From assembly GCF_003353175.1 (NCBI RefSeq), contig NZ_QHKS01000007.1:296893-360892 (forward strand): a stretch of 64,000 nucleotides of DNA. Direction: 5' to 3'. Positions 9,688 to 21,391 of the stretch are shown piece after piece; positions within the stretch are counted from its first letter, which is position 1; each line of letters opens with the position of its first letter. Under the pieces are notes generated by a model, which saw only the letters and a list, made by a program, of their open reading frames with translations, ran no database searches and was not told the DNA's origin. The position numbers were made by a program, and so were the translations under genes. The DNA is from Paraburkholderia lacunae (GTDB taxonomy: Bacteria; Pseudomonadota; Gammaproteobacteria; Burkholderiales; Burkholderiaceae).

Positions 9688-11895
9688 ATGCGAGTCAAAT
9701 TAACAGCCAAGCACCCGCGGCCGGCTTCGTCCGAACGCGCCCCTGTCCGTACCGGAAGCGCATCGGCGCGTAAGCCGACGCGCCCGGCGGGACCGAAGCC
9801 GTCGACCTCCGCGACGGGTTTTAGTGGGGCGCGCGGTGAAGGCGCAGCGGCGGGCGGCGGCAAGCGGCCAGCAGGCCAGTCAGCGGGCGGCGGCACGCGG
9901 CCGGCGCGGGCCGACGGATCGTTTTCGCGTGAGCGGAACACGGCAGGTACTGGCGCTGCGCGCCGGGCGACGTCGGATCGCCCGCCGCGCCGTGAGGGTG
10001 CGGGCGGTGCGCCGCGCCGCGCCGATGCTGAGCGTGGCGAACGGGCGCCGGGGCGATTTGAAGGCGGCGCTGAACGTAGTGAACGAGCTCCACGCCGTGC
10101 AGATGGCGAACGCAGCGAGCGTGCGCCGCGCCGCTTTGAAGGCAGCGGCGATCGTAGTGAACGGGCCCCACGCCGTGCCGAGGGCGAGCGCGCCCCGCGC
10201 CGCTTTGAAGGCGGCGGCGATCGTAGCGAACGGGCTCCACGCCGTGCCGAGGGCGAACACGCCCCGCGCCGCTTTGAGGGCGGCGCCGATCGTAGCGAAC
10301 GGGCTCCGCGCCGTGCCGAGGGCGAGCGCGCCCCGCGCCGCTTTGAAGGCGGCGCCGATCGTAGTGAACGGGCCCCACGCCGTGCCGAGGGCGAGCGCGC
10401 CCCGCGCCGCTTTGAGGGCGGTGCCGATCGTAGTGAACGGGCCCCACGCCGTGCCGAGGGCGAGCGCAGCGAGCGTGCGCCGCGCCGCTTTGAAGGCGGC
10501 GGCGATCGTAGTGAACGGGCTCCGCGACGCTTCGAAGGCAGTGCGGCCGCTCCACGCAGTTTCGAAGGCAACCGTGCGCCGCGTCGTGACGATGGCGAGC
10601 GTCGCTCATTCAGCGCTGCCCGCCCGGGTACCGGCCGTCCGTCGGAAGGCGGACCGCGCCGTGAGCGCGATGCGTCCGATCGGCCGCGCTTCGGCAGCGA
10701 CCGCGGCGCCCCGCAAGAGCGCCGCACCGGCGAGCGGCCGTCGCGCAGCGACAGCGCGCCGCGCCGTTATGAAGGTGAACGCGGCTCGTCCGATCGGGGT
10801 GAGCGCACATTCGCGAAACCCGTCAAAAGCGGTTACAGCGACCGCCCGGACCGCTCCGCCCGCGCACCACGCGACGACCGTGGCGGCCGTGGCGAGCGAG
10901 CACCCGCAAAACGCGAATTCGGCGATCGGCCGCCGCGAGTCGAGCACAGCGAGCGCACGGAACGTAGCGACCGCCCTGCCCGCAGCTTCGACAAAGCGCT
11001 GCCGGCCGCCGCACGACGCTTCGGCGACAACGACCGCCCGGCAAGCGCCGACAAGCCGCGCGGCCCGTCCTCAGCCAAAATCGAACGGGACGCCGACGCC
11101 TTGCCGCGCACACCCCGCCGCGATTACGAAGACGCGCCAGGCACCTTGCGCTTGTCGAAGCTGATGTCCGAACTCGGCCTGTGTTCGCGCCGGGAAGCCG
11201 ACGAATGGATCGAAAAAGGCTGGGTACTGGTCGACGGCGAGCGGATCGACACGCTCGGCACCAAGGTTCGTCCTGATCAGCGGATCGAGATCGATCCCGC
11301 CGCCGAGGCCGCGCAGGCGAGTCAGGTGACGGTCTTGATCCACAAGACCGTGGGCTTCGTGTCGGGTCAGGCGGAAGACGGCTATCAGCCGGCCATCACA
11401 CTGGTTACGCCGGAAAACCGCTGGGAAGGCGACCGCTCGGACATTCGCTTCTCCGTTGCTCATCTGCGCCAACTCGCGCCAGCCGGACGTCTGGACATCG
11501 ATTCGACGGGCCTGCTGGTGCTGACGCAGGACGGCCGCATCGCCAAGCAGCTGGTCGGCGGCCATTCGGAGATCGACAAGGAGTATCTGGTGCGCGTGTC
11601 GTATGGCGAGCACACCACCGACGTCGAAAGCCATTTCCCGCCGGAAAGCCTCGCGCTGCTTCGCCACGGCCTCTCGCTCGACGACGCGCCGCTGAAGCCT
11701 GCGCAGGTCAGCTGGCAAAATGGCGAGCAGCTGCGTTTCGTGCTGCGCGAAGGCAAGAAGCGCCAGATCCGCCGCATGTGCGAGCTGGTCGGCCTCGAAG
11801 TGGTCGGCCTGAAGCGCGTGCGGATGGGCCACGTCATGCTGGGCGCGCTGCCGCCGGGTCAATGGCGCTACCTGGCGCCGGACGAGTCGTTCTGA
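9688..11895 (+). CDS. rluB: Ribosomal large subunit pseudouridine synthase (RluB type) with repeat-rich N-terminal extension
   Basis: The C-terminal part (from about residue 487 of 735) is a standard RsuA/RluB-family enzyme: an S4 RNA-binding domain (LRLSKLMSELGLCSRREADE, about 487-506) followed by a catalytic domain with the Asp nucleophile at about 603 in GRLDIDSTGLLVLT. RluB makes the pseudouridine in helix 89 of 23S rRNA; assignment between RluB and its close paralogues is by similarity of the motifs only. The first ~480 residues are low-complexity and strongly basic, rich in Arg, Glu, Gly, Ser and Pro, with a 23-residue repeat encoded by 69-bp tandem units at about 10072-10560. Such a tail probably binds RNA or is disordered. 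The start follows glnD by 6 bp. Confidence 0.9.
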   Translation: MRVKLTAKHPRPASSERAPVRTGSASARKPTRPAGPKPSTSATGFSGARGEGAAAGGGKRPAGQSAGGGTRPARADGSFSRERNTAGTGAARRATSDRPPRREGAGGAPRRADAERGERAPGRFEGGAERSERAPRRADGERSERAPRRFEGSGDRSERAPRRAEGERAPRRFEGGGDRSERAPRRAEGEHAPRRFEGGADRSERAPRRAEGERAPRRFEGGADRSERAPRRAEGERAPRRFEGGADRSERAPRRAEGERSERAPRRFEGGGDRSERAPRRFEGSAAAPRSFEGNRAPRRDDGERRSFSAARPGTGRPSEGGPRRERDASDRPRFGSDRGAPQERRTGERPSRSDSAPRRYEGERGSSDRGERTFAKPVKSGYSDRPDRSARAPRDDRGGRGERAPAKREFGDRPPRVEHSERTERSDRPARSFDKALPAAARRFGDNDRPASADKPRGPSSAKIERDADALPRTPRRDYEDAPGTLRLSKLMSELGLCSRREADEWIEKGWVLVDGERIDTLGTKVRPDQRIEIDPAAEAAQASQVTVLIHKTVGFVSGQAEDGYQPAITLVTPENRWEGDRSDIRFSVAHLRQLAPAGRLDIDSTGLLVLTQDGRIAKQLVGGHSEIDKEYLVRVSYGEHTTDVESHFPPESLALLRHGLSLDDAPLKPAQVSWQNGEQLRFVLREGKKRQIRRMCELVGLEVVGLKRVRMGHVMLGALPPGQWRYLAPDESF
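10072..10560 (+). repeat. 69-bp in-frame tandem repeat in rluB
   Basis: Four successive units beginning GATCGTAG at 10150, 10219, 10288 and 10357 are exactly 69 bp long. A fifth, from 10426, is 78 bp with an extra Ser-Glu-Arg, and diverged copies lie on both sides. Each unit encodes two related halves, RSERAPRRAEG and ERAPRRFEGGAD. All lengths are multiples of three, so the reading frame is preserved. Confidence 0.93.
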
Positions 11896-11943
11896 CGCTA
11901 GGCGCGTAAGGCTGGCTTGTGAGACTCACCCGACAAAAAGAAA

Positions 11944-11977
11944 AAGCCCAATCAGCGTAAGCCGATTGGGCCTTTTC
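11944..11977. terminator. Bidirectional terminator between rluB and def
   Basis: The stem GCCCAATC/GATTGGGC with a 10-base loop is flanked by A-rich sequence on the left and T on the right, so it can terminate both the plus-strand map-glnD-rluB unit and the converging minus-strand def unit. On the minus strand the T-rich tail is the longer. Confidence 0.82.
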
Positions 11978-11998
11978 GGTCAGGCTGACCATCTCATT

Positions 11999-12024
11999 AA
12001 ACCCACGCATTGCGTGGGTTTTTT
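11999..12024 (+). terminator. Second rho-independent terminator downstream of rluB
   Basis: A compact hairpin AAACCCACGC-ATT-GCGTGGGTTT is followed by T residues to 12024. It lies 20 bases beyond the first terminator, between converging genes, and would back up termination of the plus-strand unit. Confidence 0.75.
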
Positions 12025-12072
12025 GTTTCCCGGCAGCTCGATGATCCGACCTCCGCCGGACAAGAAGCGGCA

Positions 12073-14729
<2,657 letters not shown>

Positions 14730-14857
14730 TTACATCGGCCGATCGACCAGTTTCGAGCGTTCGCCGGCCGCGCGAGGCGCTGCCTGAAAGCACTGCCCCC
14801 AATGACAACGGCCGCACATCGTGCGGCCGTCGGATACAACGTGAAAGACCCGGAATG

Positions 14858-16129
14858 TTACTGGCTGAAGAGGCGTCGTGTCGCGGGCGAACCGGCCGGA
14901 ATGCCCGCCTGTTCGAGCTTCGCGTAGAGCGTCATCAACTGCTTTTCAATCGCCAGCAACGCGGTTTCCGGCAACGGCCGCCGGCCGTCGTCGACCACCC
15001 GCCCGCCGATGCGCTCGGCCAGCGATTTCGCGTAGTCGCACATCAGACGGAACGGCAGGATGTCTTCATCGGCCACCGGCACGTCGAGCACCAGTGTGAT
15101 CATCTGGCCACCCTTGTAGGTGAGGTCGTCGCGCAGGAAGTTGGTGTCGCCGAACTGCAGCATGAACACCGGGCTCTGCTTCGCGTCGAGCTTGACGAAG
15201 CGCGTGCCGTCGCGCGACAGCAGCAAGCCGTCTTGCGAGGCGATCGCCTGCACGTAGTTGGCCGACCACGGCGCGCCGTCGGAGAGCACGTTGATCGACA
15301 GTTGCGCGTCGCACTGCGCGGCAAAACCGTCCAGTTCGCGCGCCATCGCGACCGTTTCGAGCATGTCGGGGAATTCCGGCGACGCATCGAGCGCATCGGC
15401 AAACTGCTGCACGCCGGTCACGAACTCCGAGAACTCCAGTTCATTGAGCGCCCCGCTGCGATTGGCCAACTGCGCGGCCGCGCGCAACTCTTCGTAGCGC
15501 GCGCCGTTTTGCAGCAGCTCCCACGCTCCGCCTTCAAGCTTGCCTTCGATATGCACCGGCTTGCTGCCCGCGCGGCGCAGACGCTGCGCGAGAGGAATCA
15601 CCTTGTCGCCGGCCACCGGACCGTTCAGGCGAATCGGCACGATGCAGTCGATGCGGCGATCGACGATGGCCGGCGGCGCCGACGAAATCGTCGTAGCGGC
15701 CGGCAGGATCGGTTCGACGGGCTCGCCTGCTTTCGCCGCCTTGCGGCCCTCAGCCGCGTGAGCGCCTTCCGCAGCCGCGACGCCTTCGGCATCGGGATAG
15801 CCGTTCGGCGTAGTCGTCTCCGCCTGAATATCGGCCGGCGTATCGAGCGGTGCGGCCGCTGAACCGAAAGTCGGTTCGACGCGCGCCGCCGCCGTTTGCG
15901 CAACCGCATCGGAACCCACCACCGGCTCGCGGCGCGTGGTGGGCCGGGCCGGCTCGATGAACGGGCTCTGTTCCTGCTGATCGTCCCGCGCCAGCGTTTC
16001 GGCAGCGTCGGCCGGCATCGGCCGCGGCATCTTGCGGCGCACTTTCGCGCCCTGCCAGGCGTTGTACACAACCACGCCCCCGACCACCACGGCACCCGCG
16101 CCGATCAAACCGAGTGTCAACTCGTCCAT
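14858..16129 (-). CDS. zipA: Cell division protein ZipA
   Basis: ZipA tethers FtsZ to the inner membrane. The 423-residue protein has the expected plan: a short periplasmic start and one N-terminal transmembrane helix (LTLGLIGAGAVVVGGVVVY, about 4-22), a long linker rich in Pro, Ala and charged residues, and a C-terminal FtsZ-binding domain of about 140 residues. The start at 16129 follows a GGAG site and begins MDELTLGLIGAGAV; the 17 codons further upstream are not needed. The position between smc and ligA is typical of Burkholderiaceae. ZipA is poorly conserved in sequence, so the call rests on architecture and position together. Confidence 0.88.
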   Translation of the reverse strand: MDELTLGLIGAGAVVVGGVVVYNAWQGAKVRRKMPRPMPADAAETLARDDQQEQSPFIEPARPTTRREPVVGSDAVAQTAAARVEPTFGSAAAPLDTPADIQAETTTPNGYPDAEGVAAAEGAHAAEGRKAAKAGEPVEPILPAATTISSAPPAIVDRRIDCIVPIRLNGPVAGDKVIPLAQRLRRAGSKPVHIEGKLEGGAWELLQNGARYEELRAAAQLANRSGALNELEFSEFVTGVQQFADALDASPEFPDMLETVAMARELDGFAAQCDAQLSINVLSDGAPWSANYVQAIASQDGLLLSRDGTRFVKLDAKQSPVFMLQFGDTNFLRDDLTYKGGQMITLVLDVPVADEDILPFRLMCDYAKSLAERIGGRVVDDGRRPLPETALLAIEKQLMTLYAKLEQAGIPAGSPATRRLFSQ

Positions 16130-16240
16130 GCATGCTCCATCAGCAATTCTTCTGTCTGCGCGGCTATGCGCCCGCCCCACGTGCCGCGCGGCCGGCAGCC
16201 GCTGCGGTGAACGCGGACGCCCGCGCGGCTTTTTTTTAAC

Positions 16241-19200
16241 TTAAACGATATTCTGGGCGAAACCGGCGGCTGTTTCCATGTCCACCGCCACGATCCGCGA
16301 TACGCCCTGCTCCTGCATGGTCACGCCGATCAGCTGCTGCGCCATTTCCATCGCGATCTTGTTGTGCGAAATGAACAGGAACTGGGTTTTGTCCGACATC
16401 GCGCGCACGAGGTTCGCGAAGCGTTCCGTGTTGGCGTCGTCGAGCGGCGCGTCCACTTCGTCGAGCAGACAGAACGGCGCGGGATTCAGCTGGAACATCG
16501 CGAACACCAGCGCGGTGGCGGTCAGCGCCTTTTCGCCGCCCGACAACAAGTGGATCGTCGAATTCTTCTTGCCCGGCGGTTGCGCCATCACCTGCACGCC
16601 GGCGTCGAGAATTTCGTCGCCGGTCATGATCAGCCTGGCCTGGCCGCCGCCGAACAGGCGCGGGAACAGTTCGCCGAAATGACGGTTCACTTCGTCGAAG
16701 GTGCCTTGCAGCAGCGTGCGCGTTTCGCCGTCGATCTTGCGGATCGCGTCTTCGAGCGTTTCGATCGCGTCGGTCAGGTCGGCCGATTGCGAATCGAGGA
16801 ACATCTTGCGCTCGCTCGCCGCCTTCAACTCGTCGAGCGCGGCCATATTGACCGGGCCGAGCGCGGTGATCGCGTTGTTGATCCGCGTGACCTCGCCTTG
16901 CAGGTACGACGGCTTCATGTCCGGCGTGAGCTTGGCCTGCAGCTCGGCTTCATCGACCCCGGCCGCGGCCAGTTGCTCGATGAACTGCTCGCCGTTCAGG
17001 CGCGCGGCCTGTTCCTTCAGCTGCAACTCATTGATGCGGTCGCGCAGCGGCTGCAACGCGCGCTCGGCGCTCAGACGGGTTTCGTCGGCTGCGCGCAGCT
17101 TGGCGGTCAGGTCGTCGAGTTCGAGGCGCGCGGCGTGCAGCGCTTCTTCCTTGACCGCGCGGATGTCGAGCGCGTCCTGCAAGCCGGTGTGCGCGGTCTG
17201 CTCGTTGATGGTTTCCAGTTCGGCGCGCGCGTCTTCCAGCGATGCGGCGACGCGTTCGCTCTGCTCATGCGCGACCTGGATGCTGCGCTTCAATTCATCG
17301 ATGCGGTTCGCCATGTTGCGCGCGGCGAAGCGCGCGTCGGTGGCGGCACGGTCGAGATCGCGCGATTGCCCGCGTGCGGCGGTCAATTCTTCGTCGAGCG
17401 CTTCGAAGGCCATCTGGTGATCTTCAAAACGCGCCTGCAATTCGGCGAGCTCCGCGTCGTGGCGCTCGAAGTTCGCTTCCGACTCGGTGCGCATCGCGCG
17501 TTGCTCTTCGATTTGCGCGGTGATTTCTTCGAGTTCTTCGCGGATCTGCGTGCTGCGCTGCGTGTAGCGCTCGTGCGCTTGTGTGAGCTTGAGCACGTCC
17601 ATCTGCAACGCATGAACGCGTTGCGTCGCGCGCTCGGACTGCTGGCGCACCTCGGTCAGTGCATGCGCGGCTTGCGTGTGAGCGGCCTCGGCACGGATCG
17701 CCGCGGCCTTTGCCTCGTCGGCGAGCAAGGCCTGAGCGCGCACCTGACGCGTCAGGTTTTCGATTTCCTGCTGACGGGCCAGCATGCCGGCCTGTTCGGA
17801 ATCGGCGGCATACAGTTGCACGCCGACGCGGGTCACGACATGTCCGGCCTTGACGACGAACGAGCCGCCTTCCGGCAGCTGCGAGCGCATTGCGAGCGCT
17901 TGCGCCAGGTCGTCGGCGACGAACGCGAGGCCGAGCCAGTCGTTCAGCACCGCACGCAAACCCGCGTCGTCGATGCGAACCAGCGACAGCAGCGGGCGCA
18001 ATGCGGGCGGCGTAGCGGCCGGCATTGCGGCCAAAGGCGGCGCGTAGAAAGCGAGCTTGGCAGGCGGCGCGTCGGTGGCGAACGCTTTGACCCAGTCGAG
18101 ATTCGACACTTCCAGCGCGGCGAGCCGCTCGCGCAGCACCGCCTCGAGCGCGGTTTCCCAACCGGCTTCGACATGCAGCTTCTTCCACAGACGCGGCAGG
18201 CCGTTCAGTTCATGCTTCTCGAGCCACGGCTGGATCTTGCCTTCGGTCTGGACGTTCTCCTGCAGCTGTTTGAGCGCGGCAAGGCGTGCGTCGAGCTGAT
18301 GAATCTGCGCGCTTTCCGACTGCACGCGCTCTTGCGCGGCGCGCCGTTCGCCATCGAGGCGCGGCAGCGTTTCCTGCGCGTCGGCCAAACGGGCCTGGGC
18401 GTCGTGGAGGATTTCTTCGTGCTCGGCGAGCTGCATGCGCAGGTCTTCGAGCTGCGCCTCGTCGGGGGCATCGAGACCGCCCGCTTCCGACTTCAGCCGC
18501 TCGTGACGCTGCTGCAACTGCTGCAATTGCTGGTCGGCATTGCGCTGATGCGCGGCTTCGAGCTTCAACGCCTGTTCGGTCTGCGCGATACCGCCGCGCT
18601 CGGCGTTCAACTCGGTCTGCGCATCGCGCCAGCGCGCTTCGAGCGCCGGCAACGCGTCGTGTTTCGCGGCGGCTTCGTCTTCGGCGAGCGCGGCTTTTTC
18701 TTCGGCGACGGCGAGTTGCTCCTCAGCGTCTTCGAGATCGCCTTGCGCCTTTTCGGCCTGCGACAGCCACTGCTCGCGCTGCGCGGTCAGCGCCGCGATC
18801 TGCGCCTGCACGCGGTTGCGCGATTCGACGATGAACCTGATCTCGGCCTCGAGACGGCTGACTTCGGCATTCGCCTCGTACAGCGCGCCTTGCGCGCCCT
18901 GCATGGCGTCGCTCGCCGAGTAATGCGCGACGCGCAGTGTTTCGAGCTGCGCTTCGACTTCGCGCAGCTTCGCGGTTTGTGCTTCGAGGTCGATCTGCGC
19001 CTGTTCGATCGCGCGCAACTGGCGTTCCTGCTCGCTGCCGGCTTCGTTCTTGCGCAACAGCCACAACAGACGCTGCTTCTCTTCGCCGTCGGTCTGCAGT
19101 TCCTTGTAGCGCGTGGCGACCACCGCCTGCGCTTCCAGCTTTTCGAGGTTCGCCCCCAGTTCGCGGACGATGTCCTCGACCCGCGTCAGGTTCTCGCGCG

Positions 19201-19759
19201 TGTCGTGCAGACGGTTCTCGGTCTCGCGGCGGCGCTCCTTGTACTTCGACACACCCGCGGCTTCTTCGAGAAACACGCGCAGCTCTTCGGGCTTCGCCTC
19301 GATCAGGCGCGCGATCATGCCCTGCCCGATGATCGCGTAAGCGCGCGGCCCGAGACCGGTGCCGAGGAAGATGTCCTGGATGTCGCGGCGGCGCGCCGGC
19401 AGGTTGTTGATGTAGTAGCTCGAGGTGCCGTCGCGCGTCAGCACGCGCTTGACGGCGATTTCGGCATACTGGCCCCACTGCCCGGCGGCGCGGCCGTCGG
19501 CGTTGTCGAACACGAGTTCGACGCTGGCGCGGCTACCCGGCTTGCGCGCGGTCGAGCCGTTGAAGATCACGTCCTGCATCGATTCGCCGCGCAGCTCGGA
19601 GGCGCGCGATTCGCCGAGCACCCAGCGCACGGCATCGATGATGTTGGACTTGCCGCACCCATTGGGACCGACCACACCGACTAATTGGCCTGGAACCTGG
19701 AAATGCGTGGGATCGACGAATGACTTGAAGCCAGCGAGTTTGATCGAGGTCAGACGCAC
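16241..19759 (-). CDS. smc: Chromosome partition protein Smc
   Basis: Smc is the ATPase of bacterial condensin, which with ScpA and ScpB compacts and segregates the chromosome. The 1172-residue protein has an N-terminal ATPase half with Walker A GPNGCGKS at 31-38, two long coiled-coil arms rich in Glu, Gln, Ala and Arg, a hinge near the middle, and a C-terminal half carrying the signature LLSGGEKALTATAL and Walker B FCLLDEVDAPLDDAN. I choose the GTG at 19759 because it gives the family start (MRLTSIKLAGFKSFVDPTHF); the frame continues 39 codons upstream to 19876 without similarity. zipA and ligA lie downstream in the same direction. Confidence 0.95.
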   Translation of the reverse strand: MRLTSIKLAGFKSFVDPTHFQVPGQLVGVVGPNGCGKSNIIDAVRWVLGESRASELRGESMQDVIFNGSTARKPGSRASVELVFDNADGRAAGQWGQYAEIAVKRVLTRDGTSSYYINNLPARRRDIQDIFLGTGLGPRAYAIIGQGMIARLIEAKPEELRVFLEEAAGVSKYKERRRETENRLHDTRENLTRVEDIVRELGANLEKLEAQAVVATRYKELQTDGEEKQRLLWLLRKNEAGSEQERQLRAIEQAQIDLEAQTAKLREVEAQLETLRVAHYSASDAMQGAQGALYEANAEVSRLEAEIRFIVESRNRVQAQIAALTAQREQWLSQAEKAQGDLEDAEEQLAVAEEKAALAEDEAAAKHDALPALEARWRDAQTELNAERGGIAQTEQALKLEAAHQRNADQQLQQLQQRHERLKSEAGGLDAPDEAQLEDLRMQLAEHEEILHDAQARLADAQETLPRLDGERRAAQERVQSESAQIHQLDARLAALKQLQENVQTEGKIQPWLEKHELNGLPRLWKKLHVEAGWETALEAVLRERLAALEVSNLDWVKAFATDAPPAKLAFYAPPLAAMPAATPPALRPLLSLVRIDDAGLRAVLNDWLGLAFVADDLAQALAMRSQLPEGGSFVVKAGHVVTRVGVQLYAADSEQAGMLARQQEIENLTRQVRAQALLADEAKAAAIRAEAAHTQAAHALTEVRQQSERATQRVHALQMDVLKLTQAHERYTQRSTQIREELEEITAQIEEQRAMRTESEANFERHDAELAELQARFEDHQMAFEALDEELTAARGQSRDLDRAATDARFAARNMANRIDELKRSIQVAHEQSERVAASLEDARAELETINEQTAHTGLQDALDIRAVKEEALHAARLELDDLTAKLRAADETRLSAERALQPLRDRINELQLKEQAARLNGEQFIEQLAAAGVDEAELQAKLTPDMKPSYLQGEVTRINNAITALGPVNMAALDELKAASERKMFLDSQSADLTDAIETLEDAIRKIDGETRTLLQGTFDEVNRHFGELFPRLFGGGQARLIMTGDEILDAGVQVMAQPPGKKNSTIHLLSGGEKALTATALVFAMFQLNPAPFCLLDEVDAPLDDANTERFANLVRAMSDKTQFLFISHNKIAMEMAQQLIGVTMQEQGVSRIVAVDMETAAGFAQNIV

Positions 19760-19909
19760 GGCAATATCGCTGATTGAAAAGGGAAAATAAAGGTGGCTCG
19801 CGAAAGCCGCGCAAGCCGTTTGCCGATGCGGCGAAACGGCCCGTGAAGCCTCCCTCGAAACGGGCGCCAATCGCACGCGGTCAAGCGCGCGTTAGCCAAT
19901 GAGGGGCAA

Positions 19910-20932
19910 TCATACCATCGCGCGTGGACGGTTCTTACCGTCCTTACGGTCGGCGTTGTGGTTGGCGTTGTGGTCGGCGTCGTGGCCCGCATTGTGGTCA
20001 GCACCCGCGCCTGCCCCCCGACCGGTCGGATCAGCCGGCCCGGCTCTGGTTCGATGTACCCAGCTGGACAAGGCGGAGGCCAGCACGATGCACGCGCCGC
20101 CCGCCCATTCGCGCGGACCGGGCGTCTCGCCGGCAAAAAGCCACGCGGACAAGGCCGTGATCACGATCTCGAACAGCATGATGATCGAGGCCCGGTTGGC
20201 CGGCACGCGTGCAAGACCGTACTGCACCAGCATGTTGTTCGACGCCAGCAGCAAACCGAGGCCGAGCACCAGTAGCGCTGCCGTGCCAAGCTGCGCGCCG
20301 GCGGGCGGCGCCGGCATCGCTTCGAACAGCGACGCACACGCGCTGAACATCGCCGCGCCGCCGAAAACCGTTGCGGTACGCATCTCGGGTTTCATTCCGG
20401 GCAGCACGCGGCTCGTCTTCAGGATCAGCACGTTGCTCATCGCGAAGCCCATGCCGCCGGCGAGGCCCGCCCATTCGGCGAGATTGCCGGGCACCGGGAT
20501 ACCCAGCTGCGGCGACCACAGCATGGCCATCGCGCCCGCCAGCGACAGCGCGGCCAACCCCGCGCCCGACCACGTCAGCCGTTCGCGCAGGATGAAGTGC
20601 GCGAACAACGCGGTCCATGCGGGGGTGAGATAGAAGAGCAGCAGCACGCGCATCACCTGGCCGTGGATCGAACCCCACACGAAGCCGAGATTGGTGATGC
20701 CCGCTGCCAGCGCCAGGGCCGGCAGCAGCCAGTGCCAGCGCACCGTCTTCAGTGCACTGCGGCGTACCAGAAGCACGAACAGACAACCGGCGCCGCTCGT
20801 CAGCGCGCTCGCCGCCGTGCCGGTTACGCCAAGGGCCGACAGCATGCGCAGCGGATACCAGATCATGCCCCACACCGACGCGCCCAGCATGATCGCGAGC
20901 GTCGGCCAGCCATTGCGAAGCCAGTTGGTCAT
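19910..20932 (-). CDS. EamA/DMT-superfamily permease with a histidine-rich tail
   Basis: The 340-residue protein has about ten hydrophobic helices arranged as two EamA repeats, typical of DMT-superfamily exporters of amino acids or metabolites in the inner membrane. The substrate cannot be told from sequence. It begins MTNWLRNGWPTLAIMLGASV. The last ~30 residues are not part of the fold and are unusual: His at 313, 317, 321 and 325, spaced exactly four apart among Asn, Asp and Ala, followed by a basic end. This tail is encoded by an imperfect 12-bp repeat at 19950-20000. The gene is divergent from dapC. It could be an isolated gene, as the next minus-strand gene (smc) starts 150 bp away. Confidence 0.82.
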   Translation of the reverse strand: MTNWLRNGWPTLAIMLGASVWGMIWYPLRMLSALGVTGTAASALTSGAGCLFVLLVRRSALKTVRWHWLLPALALAAGITNLGFVWGSIHGQVMRVLLLFYLTPAWTALFAHFILRERLTWSGAGLAALSLAGAMAMLWSPQLGIPVPGNLAEWAGLAGGMGFAMSNVLILKTSRVLPGMKPEMRTATVFGGAAMFSACASLFEAMPAPPAGAQLGTAALLVLGLGLLLASNNMLVQYGLARVPANRASIIMLFEIVITALSAWLFAGETPGPREWAGGACIVLASALSSWVHRTRAGPADPTGRGAGAGADHNAGHDADHNANHNADRKDGKNRPRAMV

Positions 20933-21391
20933 AGCGCGGCGCTCCCGCGGCTTTTGCGCATGTTGCCGCCATCTGCGCTATTGCTGCTTTTGCCGGTCGT
21001 GCCGCCGGCGGCGGCGCGTTCGCGCCCGATTCGTCCGGACCTCGATCCGAAACGAGTCGCAAAACGTGTCTCGATTGTTGTTACGTACATCACTGCTCCT
21101 GCGTCCTTTCACGCGAACCGTCCGCGGTTCGCGTCGTTCCCGCTGCGGCGCATTGCCTGCGCTGCCTCGCAGGTTGCGCCGCGTCCTGCGCGCGAGGCGC
21201 GCCGCACGGCTGCGATGCGTCCAGCGGCAGGCGCCGTCCGGGGCGCCCCACGCCTGGCACGCCCGGCTATAATCATCCGTTCGTCGTCGCCGCCGGCCGT
21301 TGCGCCTGTTTCATGCGCTTCATGCGTTTGGCGTCAGCGCGCCTACCCGGCATTCAGTTCGCACCATCCTCGATCAGGCCCGATCCGCCCA
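20933..21391. other. Divergent intergenic region between the DMT permease and dapC
   Basis: About 460 bp with no gene that I can support. An open frame upstream of dapC runs through it, but its sequence is low-complexity and shows no ribosome-binding site or family similarity. A TATAAT hexamer at 21268-21273, about 120 bases before dapC, is a possible -10 box; no convincing -35 box lies 16-18 bases before it. Confidence 0.5.

Noticed and set aside
9642..10727. Minus-strand and alternative plus-strand open frames across the rluB repeat
   Set aside because: The 69-bp repeat length keeps every frame open together; these frames are simple-sequence translations without ribosome-binding sites or similarity.
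16364..19684. Very long open frame on the plus strand antisense to smc (1106 codons)
   Set aside because: High-GC codon bias on smc leaves the opposite strand open; the translation is Arg- and His-rich with no domain, and smc is complete with all motifs.
20597..21391. Upstream extension of the dapC frame by 265 codons
   Set aside because: Low-complexity, antisense to the DMT permease in its first part, and lacks a ribosome-binding site; the family start matches GTG 21392.
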